DNA from: Spirochaetota bacterium | Lineage (GTDB): Bacteria > Spirochaetota > UBA4802 > JAFGJZ01 | NCBI GenBank assembly: GCA_023396615.1 | Contig: JAEWVM010000060.1 | Coordinates: 1-5,321 of the forward strand | Length of the DNA stretch: 5,321 bases | Direction of reading: 5' to 3' | Part shown: positions 1 to 5,291 of the stretch, in pieces | Numbering within the stretch: position 1 is the first letter of the stretch | Layout: each line of letters starts with the position of its first letter | Made by a program: the position numbers and the translations under genes | The notes under the pieces: model-generated | What the model was told of the DNA's origin: nothing | Databases searched by the model: none | The model's input: only the letters and a program-made list of their open reading frames with translations

Positions 1-665
1 CAGCAGCTCTCGTGAAAATCCTGATGTTTTCTGTATGAAACAATATATTTTAAAAGCGATGATTCTGTAACCTTCTTATCAGAAACATATTCGATATAAA
101 GTGTGGCCCAGTCAGGCTGTCCGGTAACAGGACAAAGACTTCTAAGCATATTCGAATAAACTCTACTTTCATTCACCTTCGGAAGGTTTTTAATTTCCAA
201 CAGAGATGAATCATAATCATATTTATCGATATATACATCCGCGTTATCAAGAAGAACCGCATCTTCTATTTTTGTAATTACAGGGTTTATCTCATTATAC
301 TTAATAAATTCTACGATTAATCTATCAGAAATAACAGCCTTAGAAAGATCGGATAATATTGATTCTTTAACTTCTGCTTCACTTTCAAAACTCATCATAG
401 CGAAACTGCCGAGATAAAGCTTTAATGATTTGGATTCAATAATATTTTGAGAATCAGAAGGATATATCAGTCTGAGAATTCTGTTTTCAGGCTTTCCTTT
501 ATCATTCAAATAACTGAATTCATAGGCATTCCAGACATCATAACCGCTGAACAATGTATCGATGATACCGTTTTTCTTTCTTGCGGCAGATCTTTCAATC
601 GGAAAGAGAATTTCCGGAGAATATTCAAGATCAAAAGAGGTTTTATTTCCGAGAAGAATGCCCAT
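1..665 (-). CDS. queF: NADPH-dependent preQ0 reductase QueF, bimodular type, 3' end missing
   Basis: Reduces the nitrile of 7-cyano-7-deazaguanine (preQ0) to the amine preQ1 with two NADPH, the last step before tRNA insertion in queuosine synthesis; cytosolic. The frame is open from the ATG at 665 to the window edge, giving 221 residues; E. coli QueF has 282, so roughly 55 to 60 C-terminal residues lie outside. Residues 77-85 (ESKSLKLYL) are the QueF-family motif in the N-terminal half. Cys178 in SLCPVTGQPDW matches the nucleophile that forms the thioimide with preQ0, Asp185 the catalytic acid, and His218-Glu219 in FHESC the substrate-binding pair of the C-terminal half. Motif and catalytic Cys on separate halves define the long YqcD-like subfamily rather than the short B. 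subtilis type. The start overlaps the queC stop by one base (TAATG) with no clear Shine-Dalgarno, so translation is probably coupled to queC. Confidence 0.95.
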   Translation of the reverse strand, partial: MGILLGNKTSFDLEYSPEILFPIERSAARKKNGIIDTLFSGYDVWNAYEFSYLNDKGKPENRILRLIYPSDSQNIIESKSLKLYLGSFAMMSFESEAEVKESILSDLSKAVISDRLIVEFIKYNEINPVITKIEDAVLLDNADVYIDKYDYDSSLLEIKNLPKVNESRVYSNMLRSLCPVTGQPDWATLYIEYVSDKKVTESSLLKYIVSYRKHQDFHESC

Positions 666-1366
666 TACACACTGCCGTATTTTTTTATAAATTCATCATA
701 TCCGTTTTTTCTTAAAATACATGAAGGACATGTTCCGCATCCCATTCCGAAATAATTCTTTTTGTCCGAACCGTTATAACAGGTCATTGTCTCTTTAAGA
801 ATATAATCAAGAACTCCCAAATCTTTTGCCATTTTAAACTCATCTGCTTTTGTAAGCCACATCAGCGGAGTATGGATGACCAGATTTCTTCCGCTAAGAT
901 CGGTTGAAAGATTAATCGCCACCTGCGCAGATTTAACGAATATGTCTCTGCAGTCGGCATAACCTGAATAATCAGTTTCACATATTCCTGTTACAAGATG
1001 GCGGATATTGAGAGTACTCGCCCACCCCGCAGCAACTGTCAGAAAAAGCAGATTGCGGTACGGTACAAAACTTGAAGGAACCGAGCTGTCCAACTGATGT
1101 CCTCCAGCTACGTCTCCGCCTCCGCTGAAAAGATTGGATATTACTATGTCTTTAATAAATGAAATATCGACAGTCTTAAGTTTGACTTTATTATCTGCAC
1201 AAATTTTTTCTGCGACTTTTGTTTCAATAGAATGCTTCTGATTATAAAAAAATGAAATAGCATGCACATTCGCGAAATTCTGCTTAGCCCAGAACAAGCA
1301 AGTAGTAGAATCCTGACCGCCGCTCATAAGAACAAGCGCATCATCATGCCTGTAACTATTATCCAT
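665..1366 (-). CDS. queC: 7-cyano-7-deazaguanine synthase QueC
   Basis: Converts 7-carboxy-7-deazaguanine to preQ0 using ammonia and two ATP, through an adenylated intermediate; cytosolic zinc enzyme. The 233-residue product has the PP-loop ATP pyrophosphatase motif SGGQDSTT at residues 15-22 near the N-terminus. The zinc site near the C-terminus is Cys196 (in TCYNG) followed by Cys210, Cys213 and Cys216 (CGTCPSC). A family-like VPYRN segment lies mid-protein. Length fits the family (about 220-235). I chose ATG 1366, which overlaps the queE stop in TGATG and has AGGGGAG four bases upstream; a GTG at 1369 would add one residue but lies only one base from that ribosome site. The loop between the first and second zinc cysteines has 13 residues, somewhat longer than the 8 in E. 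coli. All key residues are intact. Confidence 0.96.
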   Translation of the reverse strand: MDNSYRHDDALVLMSGGQDSTTCLFWAKQNFANVHAISFFYNQKHSIETKVAEKICADNKVKLKTVDISFIKDIVISNLFSGGGDVAGGHQLDSSVPSSFVPYRNLLFLTVAAGWASTLNIRHLVTGICETDYSGYADCRDIFVKSAQVAINLSTDLSGRNLVIHTPLMWLTKADEFKMAKDLGVLDYILKETMTCYNGSDKKNYFGMGCGTCPSCILRKNGYDEFIKKYGSV

Positions 1367-2022
1367 CACACTCCCCTTTTATCTGCCTGCCAAATTATCT
1401 TATGAATCTGAATTGAAATAGAAGCATCAAGTCTGTTTGATAGAATAAAATCAACTATTTCTTGAGGATTTATTCCGCCCCATTGCGGAGAAAAATATAT
1501 TCTTACATCCTTATTCTTTTCACGAATCTTCTTTATTTTTTCGAAAATCCACGGCAGATCATCTCTGGCTGCAACGAACTTGATGCAGTCTTTGCTCTTA
1601 AGAACGTCAATATTTTTTTCATCAAAAGATTCTCCTGCCAGTGAAGACGGTGTCTTAACATCGCAAACAAAAACCGCATTGTCCGTGCTGAATTCAATTT
1701 TCTGAGATCCGTTAGTTTCGATTATGAAAATAACCCCCGGATATAATTTCATCAGTTCATAAATTCCGACGGCACGTTTTTTTAACAGAGGTTCTCCGCC
1801 GGTAAAAAGAATTTTCAAATTCGGATATTCTTTTGTTCGGCTATAAATAATTTTGCTTAAATCATCGAATGAAATAACCTCATTAATTTCCTCTCTGTAG
1901 GGAGTATCGCAGTAAGAGCAGTTTAAATTGCATCCTGAAAAGCGGATTATATAAACCGGATCACCGGCAAAAGGAGCCTCTCCGCTTACGCTCATAAATC
2001 TTTCACATATTTCAAAATTCAT
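1366..2022 (-). CDS. queE: 7-carboxy-7-deazaguanine synthase QueE (radical SAM)
   Basis: Radical SAM enzyme that rearranges 6-carboxy-5,6,7,8-tetrahydropterin to 7-carboxy-7-deazaguanine with Mg2+; cytosolic, [4Fe-4S]-dependent. The 218-residue product begins with the QueE-like stretch FMSVSGEAPFAGDP (residues 9-22), then Cys31, Cys35 and Cys38 (CNLNCSYCDTPY), a canonical CX3CX2C cluster motif rather than the CX14CX2C version of E. coli. TGGEP at residues 74-78 is the SAM-binding motif. The C-terminal part has SPQWGG and QIHK, reminiscent of the family ending. I chose ATG 2022 because it overlaps the queD stop in TAATG and places the N-terminus where the family starts; a TTG at 2043 would add seven residues and a 22-base overlap with queD. 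No strong Shine-Dalgarno is visible, so coupling to queD is likely. Confidence 0.95.
   Translation of the reverse strand: MNFEICERFMSVSGEAPFAGDPVYIIRFSGCNLNCSYCDTPYREEINEVISFDDLSKIIYSRTKEYPNLKILFTGGEPLLKKRAVGIYELMKLYPGVIFIIETNGSQKIEFSTDNAVFVCDVKTPSSLAGESFDEKNIDVLKSKDCIKFVAARDDLPWIFEKIKKIREKNKDVRIYFSPQWGGINPQEIVDFILSNRLDASISIQIHKIIWQADKRGV
1371..1377 (-). promoter_or_regulatory. Ribosome binding site deciding the queC start
   Basis: AGGGGAG on the minus strand lies four bases upstream of ATG 1366 and only one base from GTG 1369, so the ATG is preferred. It lies within the last codons of queE, consistent with both coupling and independent re-initiation. Confidence 0.65.
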
Positions 2023-2378
2023 TAAAAATCGCCGGTTTCGCAATACGATGTTTTGGAGATAACATTTTCGAAAACTCTGATTTTAAAATCAAGCTTGTCA
2101 TTGCCGGACTTACACTCGGAATATACCAATAATGCGATATTTTCTGCAGTAGGTTTTTCTATAATCTCATTGAGATTTTTATGATCGAGTTTATCCGTAA
2201 TTTCCTTAAGATTTCCGAAATCCCACAAAATACCGCTTGAATTCATCAGAGAGGATTCACCTCTCACCCAAACCGAAACTTTCCAGGTGTGCCCGTGAAG
2301 ATAAGCGCACTTGCCCGGATGATCCTTAATCAGGTGAGCTGAATCAAAAAAAGCTTCTGTATAAATAGTAAGAATCAT
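2022..2378 (-). CDS. queD: 6-carboxy-5,6,7,8-tetrahydropterin synthase QueD
   Basis: Converts 7,8-dihydroneopterin triphosphate to 6-carboxytetrahydropterin, releasing acetaldehyde and triphosphate; first committed step of 7-deazaguanine synthesis. The 118-residue product is of normal family length (E. coli QueD is about 120). Zinc ligands are His15 (in FDSAH), His28 and His30 (LHGHT); the catalytic Cys24 precedes them. LDHKNLNE at residues 64-71 carries the conserved Asp/His pair, PTAEN follows at 76-80, and Glu104 in VFEN is the pterin-anchoring glutamate. I chose ATG 2378, with AGGG eight bases upstream; a TTG at 2384 would be two codons longer but only two bases from that site. It starts two bases after the stop of a 19-codon ORF. 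QueD rather than the related pterin synthase PtpS is supported by the Cys motif and the queE/queC/queF neighbours. Confidence 0.95.
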   Translation of the reverse strand: MILTIYTEAFFDSAHLIKDHPGKCAYLHGHTWKVSVWVRGESSLMNSSGILWDFGNLKEITDKLDHKNLNEIIEKPTAENIALLVYSECKSGNDKLDFKIRVFENVISKTSYCETGDF

Positions 2379-2380
2379 AT

Positions 2381-2440
2381 TCAAAACCCTGTTATTAATG
2401 CGCTAGTCACAATTGATGCAATATATTGCTTAAATTTCAT
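2381..2440 (-). CDS. Candidate 19-residue small ORF or leader peptide before queD
   Basis: An ATG at 2440, preceded by GAGG with a four-base spacer, opens a 19-codon frame ending in TGA two bases before the queD ATG. The predicted peptide is MKFKQYIASIVTSALITGF: a short basic head, then a hydrophobic stretch with small residues, like a bacterial signal peptide or small membrane peptide. It fills nearly all the space between the parB-like gene and queD and lies just downstream of a near-consensus promoter. It is in a different frame from queD, so it is not an N-terminal extension. It could be a translated leader controlling queD, a small membrane protein, the remnant of a lost secreted or lipoprotein gene, or chance. 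I recognise no family. The ribosome site and tight packing are seen directly; function is unknown. Confidence 0.4.
   Translation of the reverse strand: MKFKQYIASIVTSALITGF
2418..2429. repeat. 12-base perfect palindrome upstream of queD
   Basis: GCAATATATTGC reads identically on both strands. It lies inside the small ORF, about 40 bases upstream of the queD start and some 25 bases downstream of the predicted start of transcription. That is a reasonable place for a dimeric repressor site, but a 12-base palindrome made mostly of A and T can arise by chance. With no loop it is not a likely terminator hairpin. Confidence 0.3.
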
Positions 2441-2444
2441 AATG

Positions 2445-2448
2445 CCTC
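2445..2448 (-). promoter_or_regulatory. Ribosome binding site of the 19-codon ORF
   Basis: GAGG on the minus strand, overlapping the TGA stop of the parB-like gene (2447-2449), is four bases from ATG 2440. It is the only good Shine-Dalgarno in this junction and points at the small ORF, not at queD. Confidence 0.4.
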
Positions 2449-3301
2449 AGATAATACCGATTATATCATCAATATCCGAATCCGTCAACTTTCCGCATGC
2501 TCCGAAAAAATCTGAAGCTTTAGTTTTCTTTTTAATCCGTATCGATATATCAGCAAAACCGCCGTCAAAATTCTGAGGAAATGTCAGGTTTAACCCGGCA
2601 TTTCTGAACCTTTCAGAAAGTGTAGCGGATTTTTCAAAAAGTGAAGACATCAAAGGATATCGAATGCGCTTAAGTTCCTGAATAAGAATATTATCATCTG
2701 AAGCATTTTCGAACACGGAAATGACTTCATCCTTTCCGGTCAATTTCAAAATATCCGAAACAAGGGCGACAGACTCACGGAAAAGCGCAAACTTAAAACC
2801 TTTTGCTATTATAAATTGTTCATAGGCAGATATTATTCCGCTGTCAAGCATCAAGATTTCATCAAGAATCTTTAAAGGAGCGTCTTTCTCGTTAAAATAA
2901 TTCAAAATAGATACAGGAATAATAATATCATCAGCAGTTCTTCTGGATGCAGGAATTCCCAATTCATTCATTAAATCATTATCTGAAAAAAAATATTTAC
3001 ATGTTTTCAATTTTCCGGAAAAAGATAGTAAACCTGAATAATTTTTCTTTATGATTTCTTTTCTAAAATCATCACTAATACTGTCAGTTTTAATTGCGTG
3101 AAACTTCAGAATCGAAGCATCACGCATTGCCTTATAACGGTTGTGTCCGGATAAAATTCTAAAAGATGAATCTGTTCCTATCAATATGAGAGGACTTGCG
3201 AGTCCGCTTCTTTTTATTGAAAGAGAAAGAAGCTGATTATAAGGCTTGGAGATTTTATATTCTTCGTCATAAATAACATCATTAATACCGGCCTCAAACA
3301 T
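2447..3301 (-). CDS. Orphan ParB/Srx-fold N-terminal domain protein, function unknown
   Basis: The 284-residue product has a ParB/sulfiredoxin-type domain at about residues 1-75. It resembles the ParB box region: LLSLSIKRSGLASPLIL, then SGHNRYKAM at 51-59, matching the G-x-x-R-x-x-A pattern of ParB box II, though the usual GERR is GHNR. The region at about 108-130 (DLMNELGIPASRRTADDI) may be a diverged helix-turn-helix; beyond it, about 150 residues are unrecognised, with a basic segment (IRIKKKTKA) near the C-terminus. ATG 3301 is chosen: AGGGAG lies six bases upstream, and it overlaps the TPR gene stop by 8 bases (ATGTTTGA). There is no parA in the window, so chromosome partitioning is not indicated; a DNA-binding or CTP/ATP-binding regulatory role is possible. 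Confidence is good for the gene and fold, low for function. Confidence 0.75.
   Translation of the reverse strand: MFEAGINDVIYDEEYKISKPYNQLLSLSIKRSGLASPLILIGTDSSFRILSGHNRYKAMRDASILKFHAIKTDSISDDFRKEIIKKNYSGLLSFSGKLKTCKYFFSDNDLMNELGIPASRRTADDIIIPVSILNYFNEKDAPLKILDEILMLDSGIISAYEQFIIAKGFKFALFRESVALVSDILKLTGKDEVISVFENASDDNILIQELKRIRYPLMSSLFEKSATLSERFRNAGLNLTFPQNFDGGFADISIRIKKKTKASDFFGACGKLTDSDIDDIIGII
2460..2488 (-). promoter_or_regulatory. Predicted sigma-70 promoter for the que operon, inside the parB-like gene
   Basis: On the minus strand TTGACG (2483-2488) is followed by a 17-base spacer and TATAAT (2460-2465), matching 11 of 12 consensus bases at ideal spacing. Transcription would start near 2453, about 12 bases before the small ORF and about 75 before queD. 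The elements coincide with codons for Leu-Thr and Asp-Ile-Ile near the C-terminus of the parB-like protein, so the sequence serves coding too. It would let queDECF be expressed independently of the upstream genes. No start-site data are available. Confidence 0.55.
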
Positions 3302-4856
3302 CAATAACTCCCTGTAACAAAGTGTTCAATTCTTCTTCATTGACTACTCGGACTTTTGAAAGCTTCTCAAGCGCTGAATTTGCTCCTTCGGTAAAAGGCG
3401 CAGTTGTGATGAAAATACCGATTCTTGCCTTATTGTCATTGATGGCCTGTGCAAAATTACGCAAAGGTATTTCGCCGATTTTAGTTTTACGCCATCTTCT
3501 AACCCATACCAGACATTTGTTTCCGGTAGAACGTTCAACCGCCAGAATATCTACTCCGTCATTTTCCTTATATGTCGTCAAGAATTCTGTTACCCGGAAT
3601 CCAAGTTTTTCGAGAATTCTTCCTGAAACTATTCTAAATTTTTCTCCATCCAGAGTGCAGTATTTTTCGGTAAGATTGTCGACCAGTGTAAAATCCGAAC
3701 CCTCTGAATATTTCTCAGATGAAGATTTGGCAATTGAAGATATTGATCTCAAATCAAATTTATTTTCTGCTTTGAGGCCGCAGATATTCCAAAGAAAATT
3801 CTGAGGAAAAGCTTCTTCAAGCCATGTAGTTGTTCTTTCAAAAACAGAATTCTCTCCCTTCTGGAGTCCTGAAGAATCATTCATTTCTTTTCTCAGTTCA
3901 TTAATATATGCCTGAATATTTTTATAATTTCTGTCAATTTCGGCAAGCTTATTCCAGTAATCATATGCCTTGTTTGCCTGCTCATCAAAAAGACATGCAA
4001 ATCCGAGATCATAAAGAACTGTAAGTTCTTCTTCCTTCATTGAATTTTTTTTACAATAATTCAAAAGTGCTTCAAATTTTGAAACTGCTTCTTTATACTT
4101 TTTTAAATGACAGTGAAGAACAGCATCTAAGCGCATCAGGACGAATAAAATGGAAGAATCCGATATCTTAGCCACTAGCTTTTCAACTAAAGTCTGCGCT
4201 TTTTTAAAATCACGTTTACGCCTTTGTGCAAAAGCCATTGCAAGAGAAGCTATATCCGATTCTGGATTTTTTTCCATAGAGGTCTTAAAATAACCTATCG
4301 CATCCGCTGTTTTCTGATTCTGATAAGAACACATGCCTGCTCCGAAAGCGGTTTCAAAATCAGGCTGTTTCGCCCGGACGAGAAGATCGAAATAACGCTG
4401 GGAAATTTCATATTCTTCCTGGCCTAAAGCTATAAAAGCGCAATAATAGAGTGAATCATAATCGGATGTTTCATATTTCTGAATATCGGAGTAATACCTG
4501 AATGAATTTTCGAGGTCACCGCGGCTCAAAAAAATCTTTGCGAGATTTTTCTCAACCTTAAGCTTTACAACTTCAAGATTGAATTTATTAATTTCTAAAA
4601 CCTGAGTATAATGTTTTGCAGCATCATCATATTCTCCAAGGGACATATGAATCTCTGCAAGACGGAAATGGGAAACAAAATCGAAAGGATTAGCATCAAT
4701 TAGTTTACGGTATTCGTAAACTGCATCGCGTATGCGGTTTGTTTTAATGTATTCTTCGGCTCTTTTTGCAGGATCAAGTTTTTTGGACAGAAAACGGCTG
4801 TAATAAATATAACCGCCAAGAACAATAACCGCGCCTATAAAGAAAAAAAACATCAT
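3294..4856 (-). CDS. Membrane-anchored TPR protein with degenerate Mrr-like nuclease domain
   Basis: The 520-residue protein starts with one hydrophobic segment (about residues 2-20) followed by basic residues (RFLSKK), suggesting a single membrane anchor with the rest in the cytoplasm. Residues about 30-315 hold some seven to eight TPR-like helix pairs; the clearest are near 62-93 (LAEIHMSLGEYDDAAKHY), 134-165 and 168-200. A linker leads to a C-terminal domain at about 403-515 resembling Mrr/restriction-endonuclease-like proteins: EKFRIVSGRILEKLGFRV, then DGVDIL with Asp436, then IGIFITTAPFTEGA. Where active family members have QxK followed by R, this protein reads W451-V-R453-R, so both catalytic-type residues look replaced and cleavage is doubtful. 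The start has two adjacent ATGs (4856, 4853) and only a weak GGA-like ribosome site. It follows the STAS gene by 27 bases and overlaps the parB-like gene by 8, so the three are probably cotranscribed. Its role is unknown; TPRs suggest protein scaffolding at the membrane. Confidence 0.8.
   Translation of the reverse strand: MMFFFFIGAVIVLGGYIYYSRFLSKKLDPAKRAEEYIKTNRIRDAVYEYRKLIDANPFDFVSHFRLAEIHMSLGEYDDAAKHYTQVLEINKFNLEVVKLKVEKNLAKIFLSRGDLENSFRYYSDIQKYETSDYDSLYYCAFIALGQEEYEISQRYFDLLVRAKQPDFETAFGAGMCSYQNQKTADAIGYFKTSMEKNPESDIASLAMAFAQRRKRDFKKAQTLVEKLVAKISDSSILFVLMRLDAVLHCHLKKYKEAVSKFEALLNYCKKNSMKEEELTVLYDLGFACLFDEQANKAYDYWNKLAEIDRNYKNIQAYINELRKEMNDSSGLQKGENSVFERTTTWLEEAFPQNFLWNICGLKAENKFDLRSISSIAKSSSEKYSEGSDFTLVDNLTEKYCTLDGEKFRIVSGRILEKLGFRVTEFLTTYKENDGVDILAVERSTGNKCLVWVRRWRKTKIGEIPLRNFAQAINDNKARIGIFITTAPFTEGANSALEKLSKVRVVNEEELNTLLQGVIDV
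3308..3313 (-). promoter_or_regulatory. Ribosome binding site deciding the parB-like start
   Basis: AGGGAG on the minus strand with a six-base spacer to ATG 3301, located in the final codons of the TPR gene. It favours ATG 3301 over the TTG at 3304. Confidence 0.65.
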
Positions 4857-4883
4857 AAAAGCGTCCGTCCCGGCGGCATACTA

Positions 4884-5225
4884 CTATTCTGAAAAAGCCT
4901 GCAGTGCAGCTTCCTCCGAATCATATATGTCGAACATTTCCATAAGCTCAACAACTTCAAAAATCTTTTTAACTGCGGTGTTGATATTGCAAAGCTTAAG
5001 TTTCTTTTTATTGTCTTTTAAAATTCTCATAGTTGAAACGAATATCCTAAGTCCCGAACTGCTCATATATTCGACTTCTTCAAGATTCAAAAGAAGATGG
5101 CATTCAGGCTCTTCTTTTATTATCTGGTTTATTCCTTTTTCAATATCGGCTGACAAATGAACGTCTAGTCTGCCGTTAAGATATATTACAATTACATTAC
5201 CAACTTTGTTAGTCTTCAAGCCCAT
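4884..5225 (-). CDS. STAS-domain anti-sigma-factor antagonist (SpoIIAA-like)
   Basis: The 113-residue product is a single STAS domain. Proteins of this family bind an anti-sigma or kinase partner and are switched by serine phosphorylation. The N-terminal strand pair VIVIYLNGRLDV (residues 11-22) and the following LSADIEKGI are typical. The conserved phosphorylation loop is YMSSSGLRIF at 53-62: Ser56 aligns with the phosphorylated serine of SpoIIAA, and the preceding Asp of the DSSG motif is Ser55, a replacement common in other STAS proteins. I chose ATG 5225, which has a perfect GGAGG four bases upstream; the GTG at 5246 coincides with the predicted transcription start and would have no leader. 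It is the first gene of the transcription unit with the TPR and parB-like genes. No partner kinase, phosphatase or sigma factor lies in the window, so its target cannot be named. Confidence 0.88.
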   Translation of the reverse strand: MGLKTNKVGNVIVIYLNGRLDVHLSADIEKGINQIIKEEPECHLLLNLEEVEYMSSSGLRIFVSTMRILKDNKKKLKLCNINTAVKKIFEVVELMEMFDIYDSEEAALQAFSE

Positions 5226-5229
5226 AAAT

Positions 5230-5234
5230 CCTCC
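5230..5234 (-). promoter_or_regulatory. Ribosome binding site deciding the STAS gene start
   Basis: GGAGG on the minus strand, the strongest Shine-Dalgarno in the window, four bases from ATG 5225. It selects that start over the GTG at 5246. Confidence 0.75.
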
Positions 5235-5251
5235 GAAACTGTACACGCAAA

Positions 5252-5281
5252 ATTATATTCACATTATAAGCATTATTTCAA
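5252..5281 (-). promoter_or_regulatory. Predicted sigma-70 promoter of the STAS-TPR-ParB operon
   Basis: On the minus strand TTGAAA (5276-5281) and TATAAT (5252-5257) are separated by 18 bases, 11 of 12 consensus matches. The predicted start near 5245 leaves a leader of about 20 bases containing the GGAGG site. It lies in a short AT-rich gap where a promoter is expected. Placement is by motif only. Confidence 0.55.
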
Positions 5282-5291
5282 GCAAATATTT

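Noticed and set aside
447..755. A 102-codon plus-strand frame across the queF/queC junction
   Set aside because: It is antisense to two enzymes with intact catalytic motifs, spans their junction, and encodes nothing recognisable.
2376..2453. A preQ1 riboswitch in the leader of queD
   Set aside because: A CTAGC string and A-rich stretches are present, but I could not find the short GC stem with A-rich tail of preQ1-I or the larger arrangement of preQ1-II, and a small ORF fills the region. A covariance-model search for the preQ1 families would settle it.
2447..3301. Chromosome-partitioning ParB and a nearby origin of replication
   Set aside because: There is no parA, no parS-like 16-base palindrome noticed, no dnaA/dnaN/gidA neighbours, and box II is diverged; the protein is best treated as an orphan ParB-fold protein.
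3344..3538. A 64-codon minus-strand frame inside the 3' part of the TPR gene
   Set aside because: It lies wholly inside the well-supported Mrr-like coding region in another frame, and the main frame matches a known domain there.
3322..3804. A 160-codon plus-strand frame antisense to the TPR/Mrr gene
   Set aside because: It is a shadow of the real gene: no ribosome site was evident, the product has no recognisable domain, and the opposite strand carries conserved motifs.
4857..4883. A GC-rich 27-base gap between the STAS and TPR genes with a tiny eight-codon frame and a possible hairpin
   Set aside because: The potential stem has mismatches and no run of T follows, so it is not a convincing terminator; the tiny frame lacks a ribosome site.
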